A stretch of DNA of 36,536 nucleotides from CAYZXT01 sp964482515 (GTDB lineage: Bacteria; Elusimicrobiota; Elusimicrobia; FEN-1173): contig CAYZXT010000026.1 of assembly GCA_964482515.1 (NCBI GenBank), forward strand, positions 1 through 36,536, written 5' to 3'. Within the stretch, counting starts at the first letter, position 1. Every line of letters begins with the position of its first letter. The notes under the pieces were generated by a model, which saw only the letters and a list, made by a program, of their open reading frames with translations, was not told where the DNA came from and searched no databases. Below, piece after piece: positions 8,960 through 17,298 of the stretch. The position numbers and the translations under genes were made by a program.

Positions 8960-10791
8960 GCAGCGCTCTCGATGAATCGGTCATACCAACGTTGGAACAT
9001 GACCAAAGTCCAAAGCTGTTCCGTGTAATCGCGCTCCCCGCCCATGTGCGGACGCACGACCTTCTCATAAACGGCCGGAGACAGAAGCCCCTGCTTCTTC
9101 AAGCGGTCGGGGCTAAGGGACTCTTCCACAAAGGGCCGGAGCTCCCGGCGGGTCCATAGGGGCAGAGGCAGCACGAAACCGCGCTTGGGTTCATCCAAAA
9201 GCCCCTTCGGTAAAAGGTCTTTGATGACCGTCTTCAACAAACCCTTATGATCGGCCGCGGAGGTCCGGATATCGGCCGGCACCTGGAAAGCGAGCTCCAC
9301 GAGTTCATGGTCGAGGAAGGGGACGCGAGCTTCCACCGAATGCGCCATGGAGAAACGGTCCGTTACGTGCAAAAATTCTTCCGGAAGCTGCATCTGAAAA
9401 TCCACAGCGGCGACGGCATCGCGGGGATTTTGCGCGCTCGATTCGCGCCATAGATTTTCCAGCAGTTCCTCCGTGGATGCGTCCCCGTTCCTCCCGCCGC
9501 GCGCGGCGACAAGCTGATGCTTGGCGGCGTCGGTCAGGTAACGGTGGTAGAAATGGCCGTGCGGCCACCGAATCATATCGAAAGACTCGCGCCAGGGATG
9601 GCCCCCAAAAGCAATGTCCTTGATCCTCTTCAGCGGCCGATAGAAAACCGGGCGCTCGTGGATCCGCCATTTCCCATAATTGCCGAACAGTTCGTCGCCG
9701 CCGGTCCCGGTCATGGCCACTTTGCATTCGCGTCCGATGAACTCGTAGATGTACCAGGACGGAAGCCCTCCGCCGTATGGTTCATCCAGATGCCAAACCA
9801 TTTTATCCAAAGAATCTAAAATCGATGACGGTTCCACGGTGAGCTCGTGGTGCTCAGTGTCCCATTTTTCCGCGACGAGCTTTGCCAAGGGAAGCTCGCT
9901 GTAGGACTCATGCTCTTTGCCGTGAAATCCCAAAGTAAATGTTTTAACCTTCTTCCCGGTTTGTTTGGCCAACAAACCCACGAGGGCCGCGGAGTCCAGT
10001 CCGCCGGAAAGGGAACAGGCGATGGGCACGTCGCTCAGCGTCCAACGCTCAACGGCCGCTTCCATGGAAGCGCGGATCCGGTCGCGCCAATCCGAACGGC
10101 TGATCCCTTCCACCGGGTTGATGGGGAGGGTCCAATAGGGCCGGGAATGGAACGTTTTTCTGTCCAAATCGTAGGTGAATGAATGGCCGGCGGGTAATTT
10201 CTGGACGTCTTCGAAAATCGACTGCGGCGCGGGCACGAACTGAAGGCTGAGATAATGGTGGAAACTGGAAGCGCTGATTTCTTTCGAAACCCAGGGCAAC
10301 GCCAGTAAACATTTCAGCTCGGAGGCGAAGGCGAAGCGGTCCGCTTTGTGGCAAAAATAGAAAGGCTTGATTCCCATCCGGTCGCGGGCGCCGAACAAAC
10401 GGCGGCGCTTCACATCGTAGATGACGAAAGCGAACATGCCGTTCAAGTCGGCAAGCATCGCTTCGCCTTTTTCCTCGTAAAGGTGCAGAAGGACTTCCGT
10501 ATCGGAATGGGACGTCTTGAACTTATGCTTCGCCTGAAGACGGCGCCTCAGCGCCGGGGCATTATATATTTCGCCGTTGCAGACGACCCAGAGGCTGTCG
10601 TCCTCGTTGGACATGGGTTGATGTCCGCCGTTCAGGTCCACGATGCTCAAGCGCCGCATCGCGAGGGCGACCCCGCTTTCCAAATCCTCGTGTCTCCCCT
10701 CCGAATCCGGACCGCGGTATTTGATCCGCTCAAGCATCGCGGACAACTGCGGGAAATCCGACCGGTGCGTTACGCCCAGGATGCCGCACAT
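8956..10791 (-). CDS. asnB: Asparagine synthase-type glutamine amidotransferase
   Basis: A full-length (611-residue) class II glutamine amidotransferase fused to an ATP-pyrophosphatase domain. The N-terminal nucleophile Cys2 is intact in MCGILG, the glutaminase RGPDSEG and CNGEIYN motifs are present, and the PP-loop SGGLDS is at residues 262-267. In polysaccharide loci such enzymes often amidate the carboxylate of a uronic acid (the WbpS idea) rather than making free asparagine. The location among glycosyltransferases and methyltransferases favours that role here; this is inference. It overlaps the next gene as ATGA and follows the capsule-type transferase by 7 bases. Confidence 0.93.
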   Translation of the reverse strand: MCGILGVTHRSDFPQLSAMLERIKYRGPDSEGRHEDLESGVALAMRRLSIVDLNGGHQPMSNEDDSLWVVCNGEIYNAPALRRRLQAKHKFKTSHSDTEVLLHLYEEKGEAMLADLNGMFAFVIYDVKRRRLFGARDRMGIKPFYFCHKADRFAFASELKCLLALPWVSKEISASSFHHYLSLQFVPAPQSIFEDVQKLPAGHSFTYDLDRKTFHSRPYWTLPINPVEGISRSDWRDRIRASMEAAVERWTLSDVPIACSLSGGLDSAALVGLLAKQTGKKVKTFTLGFHGKEHESYSELPLAKLVAEKWDTEHHELTVEPSSILDSLDKMVWHLDEPYGGGLPSWYIYEFIGRECKVAMTGTGGDELFGNYGKWRIHERPVFYRPLKRIKDIAFGGHPWRESFDMIRWPHGHFYHRYLTDAAKHQLVAARGGRNGDASTEELLENLWRESSAQNPRDAVAAVDFQMQLPEEFLHVTDRFSMAHSVEARVPFLDHELVELAFQVPADIRTSAADHKGLLKTVIKDLLPKGLLDEPKRGFVLPLPLWTRRELRPFVEESLSPDRLKKQGLLSPAVYEKVVRPHMGGERDYTEQLWTLVMFQRWYDRFIESAA

Positions 10792-10798
10792 GATTATT

Positions 10799-12466
10799 TC
10801 ACCGGACCGGAACAGCCTGGGCCGCGCCGCCCAAAATCGACGGCGCGAGCAAGTCGTCGTTCAAATAATCCTCATCCTTCGAATCCGCCGCCCAAGAGCC
10901 GAAGGAGGCGATGTCCCTGGCTTTCAGCAATTCATCGCGGTCGCGAAACGACACCCCAACGCTCTGCGTGGCGTGGGAATCGTTGCGATAGGCAACGCGC
11001 ACGGTCGTGGGACGAAAGGGCCGCAAAAGGAACGTTCCGTATGCGAACTTCTCCGCCAGCAACGTTTGGTCCGCCGTTGGCGCGGGGATCGTTTGGAGGC
11101 GGGACAATTTATCCAGGTAATCCTCACGGGACGTGGAATCCACCGTAAATCCGTGGGCATCATACCTGCCCGTGCCCGCGGTCAGGACGGTTTTTCCGAA
11201 AAGCGCGGATTCGATCCCGATGGTGCCCCGGACCGTCAGGCAATAATCCATCAAGGAAAATAACGAGTAGGTGCTGATGTCCGTTTTGGATTCCAAAATT
11301 TTCACGTGGGGCGGCAGTGTGCCGATGCTTTTTTGAATGGCGATTTTTTCCACCAGCTCCCCCGTATAACCGTCACGGTTGAGTTTGACAATGTTGGCCG
11401 GATGCAGCTTCAGTATCCAATTCAAATTCGTGTTCTTGCACGCGGCCCGGACGCTTTCGATGAACCACTCCTGATAGTCCTGGAATAAATCTTTCCCGTA
11501 GAAGAAAGTCGCGTCCCAAAACAGGTGGGCAAAGACCACGGCTGTTTTTTTTCGGTCGTCCAGTTCAAGCTGCTTAAGGATTTCGTTCCTCTCGAACATC
11601 TTCGTGTTGAACTGCGTCCCGACTTCGCTGAACCATTTGCCGGCCGCATAGTTCTTATATATTTCCTTTTTAACCATCTCAGCTTTCCCGGAATCCCACG
11701 GCGCCGCCTTCAACTGGTCCCATGTCTTCTGGGACAGCGAGGCCGGATGCTGGGTGGCGTTTCCCGGGTGATACCGCTTCAGGATGAAGGCGTTGTCATC
11801 GTGGGACCCGCACCACTGCAACACGTCGAGCCCTCGGGCCAAGGACAAATCAAAGAATTCCCCGAACGGCGTATATCCCCGCTCCAGAAATAAAACCGTG
11901 TCGGGGCGGCAGTCGTCAAGGATCTTCGCCGCGGCGCGGGTGGTTTCCATCGTCTGCTTCAAGAACTCCTTGATCCGCGAACGGACTTCAGGATCAAGAA
12001 CGTCCACGCTTCCAGTGTAGGTCTTGCGGACGAGCGACGAGCAGATGTATTTGCCGATCTTCACTCCTTCGAACTCGAAGGCCATGAGCTTTTCAAACGA
12101 CGAGGCGCGGGACAAGAATTCGTCAACCATCGGACTGGAAACAGAATCATGCACGCCGTTCAAATAAGCCTGCAGGTGGACGAACCGTTTCACGCCGATG
12201 AGACGGTAAAGCCGTTCCGTCCAATCGGTCTTCATAGTCAAAACAACCGGCTCATACCCCTTCAGCAGAAACGCAACGACAAACATGAATTCCAACCGGA
12301 ATACTATCCCGTAGGGATCAAGATTCACTATGAGGATGGCGCGGGAGGAGTTGGCTCTCAGATTATGCAATGCGAACCCGAATAACCTAAAGCGAAACAA
12401 AACATAATTTCGCACTGCATTAACCCTAAAGCGAAACTTTTTATGCAATGCGCTGATTTTTTTCAA
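10799..12466 (-). CDS. Capsule polysaccharide synthesis-type transferase (GT-B-like)
   Basis: A 555-residue protein resembling the capsule-synthesis/CDP-glycerol-transferase GT-B group. Core strands appear as RAILIVNLDPYGIVFRLEF. The C-terminal domain has WILKLHPANIVKLNRDGY (the HP motif) and VRGTIGIESALFGKTVLTAG, the donor-site signature. The first 35 or so residues are basic and aromatic (FRFRVNAVRNYVLFRFRLF) and are encoded by an unusual nested repeat at 12363-12452. TTG at 12466 follows the previous stop by 5 bases. An in-frame TTG at 12370 would drop the repeat and start just before the conserved core, so the true N-terminus is uncertain. Substrate unknown. Confidence 0.78.
   Translation of the reverse strand: MKKISALHKKFRFRVNAVRNYVLFRFRLFGFALHNLRANSSRAILIVNLDPYGIVFRLEFMFVVAFLLKGYEPVVLTMKTDWTERLYRLIGVKRFVHLQAYLNGVHDSVSSPMVDEFLSRASSFEKLMAFEFEGVKIGKYICSSLVRKTYTGSVDVLDPEVRSRIKEFLKQTMETTRAAAKILDDCRPDTVLFLERGYTPFGEFFDLSLARGLDVLQWCGSHDDNAFILKRYHPGNATQHPASLSQKTWDQLKAAPWDSGKAEMVKKEIYKNYAAGKWFSEVGTQFNTKMFERNEILKQLELDDRKKTAVVFAHLFWDATFFYGKDLFQDYQEWFIESVRAACKNTNLNWILKLHPANIVKLNRDGYTGELVEKIAIQKSIGTLPPHVKILESKTDISTYSLFSLMDYCLTVRGTIGIESALFGKTVLTAGTGRYDAHGFTVDSTSREDYLDKLSRLQTIPAPTADQTLLAEKFAYGTFLLRPFRPTTVRVAYRNDSHATQSVGVSFRDRDELLKARDIASFGSWAADSKDEDYLNDDLLAPSILGGAAQAVPVR
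12363..12452 (-). repeat. Nested direct/inverted repeat at a gene start
   Basis: On the minus strand CGCATTGCATAA occurs at 12452-12441 and again at 12374-12363, and GTTTCGCTTTAGG occurs at 12437-12425 and 12398-12386. Between them ATGCAGTGCG (12420-12411) is an inverted copy of CGCATTGCAT with one wobble. This inverted copy can pair over 10 bases with either outer copy, so two exclusive hairpins are possible. The stretch is also more AT-rich than its surroundings. Confidence 0.7.
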
Positions 12467-12471
12467 TATGT

Positions 12472-13458
12472 TTAATTCCCTTCGTCGTAGAAGTTTTCCC
12501 AGCGGTCGAAGATCTTGCCGGAAAGCATCACCCGCCGCACGCCGTCCTCAAGCGAGGTTTTGCACGTGAACCCGAGCAGCCGCTTTAACTTGGACGCGTC
12601 GCAATAACGCTCGTAGATCTCACGGCTTTGGTGGCGGTCGGTGTTGTCGAAGTTGCCGCGGCACTCCGGCTTCAATTTCTTCTCCTTGCCCGCGACCTTG
12701 ATGATAAGGTTGGCGAGGCCGATCAGGGAGATCTTATTGACCCCGTTCCCGATGTTGATGGTTTCGCCGTCGGCCTTGTCGCTCAGGGCGGCCAGGATGG
12801 TGGCCTTGGCCGTGTCCGCCACATAGGTATAAGAGCGGAGCTGCTTCCCGTTCCCGTAAACGACGGGCGGCAGGTTGTTCACCGCGCGGTTGATGAACTT
12901 CGAGATGACGAACTGCGCCGTCTGGTAAGGTCCGTAGCAGTTGAAATAACGGACGATCGTATTGGCGATGGGATAGCGCTGGGTGTAGGCCTTGCAAAGC
13001 TCCTCGCCCGCCAGCTTCGTCACCGCGTAGACCGTTTTCCCCTGGGTGATGGACTCTTCCGTGATCGGGTTCTTCAGCGGCTCGCCGTAGACTTCCGACG
13101 ACGAGGCGAACACGATCTTCTTCACCCGGTGCTGCACGGCGCAGTCCAGGACGTTCTTCGTGCCGTCGACGTTGATCTCGATGCAGCGCAGCTTGTCCTT
13201 CTCCGTCCGCTGGACGCCCAACATGGCCGCGAGATGGATCACCAGATCGACGCCGCTCAAGGCGTCGCGCAGGCTGGCCAAGTCGACGATGGAGCCGAAA
13301 TGGACTTTGACGTTCTTGGGGATGGCTTCCTGCACGCGCTTCACCTGCTCCCCCAAATCAAACAGACGGACGTTGTGCCCGAGCTCCGACATTTGCCGGC
13401 AAATCTCCAACCCGATCATGCCGGCTCCGCCGGTCACTAAAACATTTTTATATTTCAT
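12472..13458 (-). CDS. NAD-dependent sugar epimerase/dehydratase (extended SDR)
   Basis: A 328-residue extended SDR acting on a nucleotide sugar. It has NVLVTGGAGMIGLE for NAD(P) binding, LVIHLAAMLGV, the active-site SSSEVYGEP and the YAVTK pair, RYFNCYGPYQ and the substrate loop YGNGKQLRSYTYV. 4-Epimerase-like activity is likely; a 4,6-dehydratase is not excluded. The ATG at 13458 is preferred over the one at 13473 because AGAGGAAA precedes it, although 13473 would give an ATGA overlap with the upstream SDR gene. It lies just after the nonulosonate genes and may help to make their precursor. Confidence 0.86.
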   Translation of the reverse strand: MKYKNVLVTGGAGMIGLEICRQMSELGHNVRLFDLGEQVKRVQEAIPKNVKVHFGSIVDLASLRDALSGVDLVIHLAAMLGVQRTEKDKLRCIEINVDGTKNVLDCAVQHRVKKIVFASSSEVYGEPLKNPITEESITQGKTVYAVTKLAGEELCKAYTQRYPIANTIVRYFNCYGPYQTAQFVISKFINRAVNNLPPVVYGNGKQLRSYTYVADTAKATILAALSDKADGETINIGNGVNKISLIGLANLIIKVAGKEKKLKPECRGNFDNTDRHQSREIYERYCDASKLKRLLGFTCKTSLEDGVRRVMLSGKIFDRWENFYDEGN

Positions 13459-13469
13459 GGATTTCCTCT

Positions 13470-14417
13470 TCATTTCTTAACGAGTGTGTTTTGCAGCGAG
13501 TGCTGATAAAGTTTCTTTAAAGCCACCGAGAGTTTCTGCTTCGGCTTGTACTTAAGGACCTTGCTGATCTTCGCGATGTTCGCTTCGCTGAACGAAGCGT
13601 CGCCCGGCTTGGCCGGCAAATGCTGAATTCGGCTTTTCTCCTCCACGCTTTGGATCATGGACGCGAGCTCAGCCACGCTGACCGACTTCCCCGCCGCCAC
13701 GTTGTATACACCCAGCGCGTCGCTCTGCGCGGCCAGGAGATAGGCCTGGACCACATCCTCGACGTGGACGAAGTCCCGCGTCTGTTCACCCGTGCCAAAG
13801 ATCGTGATGGGGTCCCCGCGCATGGCCTGCGCGATGAACTTGGGAATGGCGGCCGAGTAGGGGCTGTCCGCCCGCTGGCCGGGCCCGTAAATATTGAAAC
13901 ACCGCAAGGAACAGGCGCTCAACTTTTCGATCCGGCTGAAAATCTCCAGCGTCTGTTCGCCCACGCGCTTCGACAGGGCGTAGGGCGTTTCGCCGATGGT
14001 GGCCATGTTTTCCGACAGTTTGCCGGCGTGGTGCAGCGGATAGAGGGAACAGGACGATGCAAAGATCAAGCGTCGGACGCGGTGTCGCAGCGCCGCCTTG
14101 ACCACGCAGGCGGTGCCCTCCACGTTGACCGAGAAACAGTCCATGGGATCCACGATGGATTTCTGCAGTTCGACGCGCGCGGCCAGATGGAAGATGACGT
14201 CGCAGCCCCGCGCCGCCTTGTCCATATCCTGCGCGCTGCGGATGTCCCCCCGCTGAAACTCCGCTGGCTTAAGAATATTTTCTTCCCTGCCCGTGGAGAG
14301 ATCATCGATGATCCGCACGCGGCAACCCAACGACAGCAGGTTGCGGACCAAATGATGTCCGACAAAACCCGCGCCGCCCGTCACCAGAACCTGTTTGTTC
14401 GCCAGTGTATTTTTCAT
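13470..14417 (-). CDS. NAD-dependent sugar epimerase (extended SDR, GalE/WbpP-like)
   Basis: A 315-residue extended SDR. VLVTGGAGFVGHHLV and IIDDLSTGREENI are typical of UDP-hexose 4-epimerases such as GalE or WbpP. The active site has SSCSLYP and YALSK; the substrate region reads FGTGEQTRDFVHVEDVV. It probably interconverts UDP-GlcNAc/UDP-GalNAc or related sugars; the exact substrate cannot be read. ATG at 14417 lies one base after the TAA of the NeuC-like gene, so the two are coupled. Confidence 0.87.
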   Translation of the reverse strand: MKNTLANKQVLVTGGAGFVGHHLVRNLLSLGCRVRIIDDLSTGREENILKPAEFQRGDIRSAQDMDKAARGCDVIFHLAARVELQKSIVDPMDCFSVNVEGTACVVKAALRHRVRRLIFASSCSLYPLHHAGKLSENMATIGETPYALSKRVGEQTLEIFSRIEKLSACSLRCFNIYGPGQRADSPYSAAIPKFIAQAMRGDPITIFGTGEQTRDFVHVEDVVQAYLLAAQSDALGVYNVAAGKSVSVAELASMIQSVEEKSRIQHLPAKPGDASFSEANIAKISKVLKYKPKQKLSVALKKLYQHSLQNTLVKK

Positions 14418-14418
14418 A

Positions 14419-15570
14419 TTAGTAGGTGATCATCTTGTCTAACAGCCGTGGGCCGTAGTCCAGGTTTTCCAGGATCTTCAGGATGCGCTCCGAGCTGTGC
14501 CCGTCGCCGTAGGGGTTCACGCACCCTTTCAGCTTCCGGCGATAGGAAGGATCGCCCAAGGCCTTGCGGATGGCTGCGGCGATCTTCCCCGCGTCGTAGG
14601 GCGTATTGATGACGTTGCAGGCCTGCATGCGGCCCCGCTGCCGGTTCCCCACGTTGATGGCCGGCAGCTTGAACGAGGGCGCTTCCAGGATGCCGCAGCT
14701 GGAATTGCCGATGATCACTGACGCGTAATGCAGCATGCTCAGGAACACATGCCTCTCGATGTTTTGGGTCGTATGTATGAACGGGAGCCGTTCGGATTCC
14801 TGGATCGCGCGGATGACTTCCATGCCGCCGGAGTCCACGTTGGGGTAGACCACGACGCTGGGAAGTTTCTCCCGTTCGATGGCGCGCATGGTCTCCTTCA
14901 TTTGATCATAGGCCTGGTCCACCTCCGCCAGGGTCGCGTGCTGGATGACGAGGGCGAAGGGTTTCTCCAGGTCCAGCTTGAAGTGTTTGGCCAGTTGGGC
15001 CTTGGGCATCTTGGGCCCGTGGATCAAAAAGTCCAACTGCGGCGCGCCGACGTTGTGCACGCGCCACGGCTCCTCGCCCAGCCGAAGGACGCGCTGGGCC
15101 GAATCGTCGCAGGCCGCCAGATGGACGTGGCTCAGCTTGGTCATGGCGTGGCGCGCGTTGCCGTCGATGTGGCCGGAAACGTCGCCCGCCTGGATGTGCG
15201 CGATCGGGATGTTCATGTAGGCGGCGGTGGCGGCGCCGGCGAACATCTCCGCCCGGTCGCCCGTCACCAGGAGCAGGTCGGGCTTCAGCATATCGAAGAC
15301 CTGCGCCAGCCCCTGGACCTCCACGCCGATGGACTTGGCCCAGGCCGCCGGCGTGTCGCCGTTGATCATCATGTCGACGCGGGCCGCGACAGGATAGCCG
15401 TCCGCCTCGATCTCGCGCATCGAATAACCGTACTGCTTCAGCAGGTGCATGCCCGTGACGACTAGTTGAAGCTCGAGCTTCTTGGACTTTTGGATCAGTC
15501 CGATGACCTTGCGCTTATAGCCGTATGTCGCGCGCGACGACGCGAGGACAGCGATTTTCTTTTTGCTCAT
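14419..15570 (-). CDS. neuC: UDP-GlcNAc 2-epimerase, hydrolysing (NeuC/LegG-like)
   Basis: Releases UDP from UDP-GlcNAc (or a diacetamido derivative) and inverts C2, giving the free ManNAc-type sugar used by a NeuB-type synthase. The 383 residues fit the family. It starts KIAVLASSRATYGY; GDRAEM is at residues 104-109, followed by HIQAGDVSGHIDG, with NVGAPQLD and, near the C-terminus, NSSCGILEAPSF. NeuC commonly has HxxGGExTG where this protein has HIQAGDVSG, a conservative variant. ATG at 15570 gives an ATGA overlap with the synthase gene; the longer frame to 15762 is inside that gene. Either NeuNAc or legionaminate precursor chemistry is possible. Confidence 0.9.
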   Translation of the reverse strand: MSKKKIAVLASSRATYGYKRKVIGLIQKSKKLELQLVVTGMHLLKQYGYSMREIEADGYPVAARVDMMINGDTPAAWAKSIGVEVQGLAQVFDMLKPDLLLVTGDRAEMFAGAATAAYMNIPIAHIQAGDVSGHIDGNARHAMTKLSHVHLAACDDSAQRVLRLGEEPWRVHNVGAPQLDFLIHGPKMPKAQLAKHFKLDLEKPFALVIQHATLAEVDQAYDQMKETMRAIEREKLPSVVVYPNVDSGGMEVIRAIQESERLPFIHTTQNIERHVFLSMLHYASVIIGNSSCGILEAPSFKLPAINVGNRQRGRMQACNVINTPYDAGKIAAAIRKALGDPSYRRKLKGCVNPYGDGHSSERILKILENLDYGPRLLDKMITY

Positions 15571-16607
15571 TGAAGGTTCTCCCACTTGATCTGGACGTCT
15601 TTGGGGATCGCGACCTTGGCGCGTTTCCCGATGACCTTCTTTAAGTCCTTTGCGGGGACGACCCCCGGCCCCGGGCTCGGACGCTTTACCCACACCATAT
15701 CGGCGGTGATCTTCGCGCCTTTGGGGATCGTCGTCTCCGAGACCACGCTCTCCCGTGCCCACGCGACGATCTGCTTTTCCTCTTTGAAGATCGTCCGCTG
15801 GCTGCCCATGGCCTCGTAGATCGCGCGCGCGCCCTTCACCAGCTGGCCGAACTCGTGCGGCTCGAGCGACGAAGGGTGATCGGGGCCTTTCTGCATCTTG
15901 TCCAAGGTGAAATGCTTCTCGATCACGCAGGAGCCCAAAGCGACGCTGCCGAGGGACGTGTAGATGTCCCGCGTATGGTCCGACAAACCCACAGGGACTT
16001 GGAACTCGTCCCGGTATTTGGGGATCATCCCCAAGTTGACCTTATCAGGAGGGCAGGGATAAATAGAGACGCAATGGGTCAGGATCAGCGGCGTGCCGAT
16101 GGACTTCACGAGATCCACGGTCTCGCGGACCTCTTCCACCAGGCTCATGCCCGTGGACACGATCATGGGCTTCTTTTTCCTGGCGATGTGTTCGATCAGC
16201 GGCAGGTTGGTCATCTCGCCGGAGCCCGTCTTGAAGAAACTGACGCCGACCTCTTTGTCCAATACGTCCGCGCCGTCCCGGCTGAAGGGCGTGCACAGAT
16301 AGATGATGCCCAATTGCTCGCAGAGTTTTTTCAGCCGGATGTGCTCTTTGATGGTGAGGTTCGTCCGCTCCAGCGTGTCCCACAGCGGCTCTGCGAAGTT
16401 GTCCGACTGCGGCGCTTTTCGAAGCATCTCATTCTCCAACACGTGGTACTGAAACTTGATGCAGTCAACGCCCATGGCGTGGGCCATATAAACCATCTGT
16501 TCCGCGATGCGGATGTCGCCCTCGTGGTTGATGCAGGCCTCGGCGATGATGAAGGGCGGGTGCCCCGGGCCGACCAGCCGGTCATTGATTTTGACGGGTT
16601 TGATCAT
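15567..16607 (-). CDS. neuB: N-acetylneuraminate-type (nonulosonate) synthase 1
   Basis: Condenses PEP with an N-acylated hexosamine to form a nonulosonic acid. The 346 residues comprise a TIM barrel (FIIAEACINHEGD at 19-31, IKFQYH, FKTGSGEMTNLP at 125-136, VSTGMS, GLSDHT, CVIEKHFTLD) and a C-terminal SAF/antifreeze-like domain from about residue 280 (TIPKGAKITADMVWVKRP). The metal/catalytic histidines of SDHT and EKHFTLD are present. ATG at 16607 has AGGAG upstream. It sits between neuC-like and neuA-like genes, the canonical order. It belongs to a different subtype from the second synthase at 23409-24474. Confidence 0.93.
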   Translation of the reverse strand: MIKPVKINDRLVGPGHPPFIIAEACINHEGDIRIAEQMVYMAHAMGVDCIKFQYHVLENEMLRKAPQSDNFAEPLWDTLERTNLTIKEHIRLKKLCEQLGIIYLCTPFSRDGADVLDKEVGVSFFKTGSGEMTNLPLIEHIARKKKPMIVSTGMSLVEEVRETVDLVKSIGTPLILTHCVSIYPCPPDKVNLGMIPKYRDEFQVPVGLSDHTRDIYTSLGSVALGSCVIEKHFTLDKMQKGPDHPSSLEPHEFGQLVKGARAIYEAMGSQRTIFKEEKQIVAWARESVVSETTIPKGAKITADMVWVKRPSPGPGVVPAKDLKKVIGKRAKVAIPKDVQIKWENLQ

Positions 16608-16632
16608 AGGTTTCTCCTGTTTAATCTGAAGC

Positions 16633-17298
16633 TTATTTCCGGCCCATCCAGAACTCAGCCAGCTCGAAATCGACGGGCGTGTTGATGTCCAAAGCATCCC
16701 GCTCCGGCACGATCAAAGCGAAAAGGTTTTTTCCCAGGACCGATTTCATTTCGCGGAGGACTTCGACGCGCGTCCCGTAAATCGTGCTCGCTTCCTTATA
16801 AAGCGGTTCCCGCTCCTGCCGGCGGCGCGGCTGGCCGGGGAAAAGGAACTCGTACTTCCCATCGATGATCTTCCCGTAGTTGCTTCGCGTTTCGACCACG
16901 CCGATCACCGAATCCGCGGCGGTCGCCTTGAAAATCTCCACGCACCGTTTGATGAGCTCCGGCGTCCGGAAGGGAGACGTGGGTTCGAGCGTCAGGACCA
17001 CGTCCGCCTTGAACCCTTCCTTTTCCATGGCGTCCACGGCATGGAGGAGCGCGCCTTCGGTGCGGGCCTCGTCGGTCGAAAGCTCCGGCGGCCGCATCAC
17101 CACCCGTGCCCCGGCCGCTTCCGCCGCGCGGGCGATCTCCGGATGGTCCGTGCTCACCACAAGGCGGTCGACGACGCCGGACTTCAGCGCGGACGCGACG
17201 GCATGGGCCAACAGAGGCTTCCCGCCTAATAGTTTTATGTTCTTGAGCGGGACGCTCTTCGAGCCGCCCCGGGCCGGAATGACGCCAAGGACTTTCAT
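16633..17298 (-). CDS. neuA: CMP-nonulosonate cytidylyltransferase 1
   Basis: Activates a nonulosonic acid with CTP to the CMP-sugar donor. It is 221 residues long, the usual size of a single-domain NeuA. The nucleotide-binding IPARGGSKSVPLKN starts at residue 7, with STDHPEIARAAEAAGA and LTLEPTSPFRTPE further on and the C-terminal DINTPVDFELAE. ATG at 17298 overlaps the stop of the transferase gene as ATGA. It precedes neuB and neuC in the transcript. Whether it serves Neu5Ac, legionaminic or another acid is not visible. Confidence 0.92.
   Translation of the reverse strand: MKVLGVIPARGGSKSVPLKNIKLLGGKPLLAHAVASALKSGVVDRLVVSTDHPEIARAAEAAGARVVMRPPELSTDEARTEGALLHAVDAMEKEGFKADVVLTLEPTSPFRTPELIKRCVEIFKATAADSVIGVVETRSNYGKIIDGKYEFLFPGQPRRRQEREPLYKEASTIYGTRVEVLREMKSVLGKNLFALIVPERDALDINTPVDFELAEFWMGRK

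Noticed and set aside
12628..13440. Long open frame on the plus strand opposite the SDR gene, and similar plus-strand frames across the window
   Set aside because: Antisense shadows typical of GC-rich coding DNA. Their translations are low-complexity, rich in Arg, Val, Asp and Gly, and show no family motifs, while the minus strand has complete conserved enzymes.
15571..15762. N-terminal extension of the NeuC-like gene
   Set aside because: Out-of-frame translation of the synthase gene; the family starts at the ATG at 15570.
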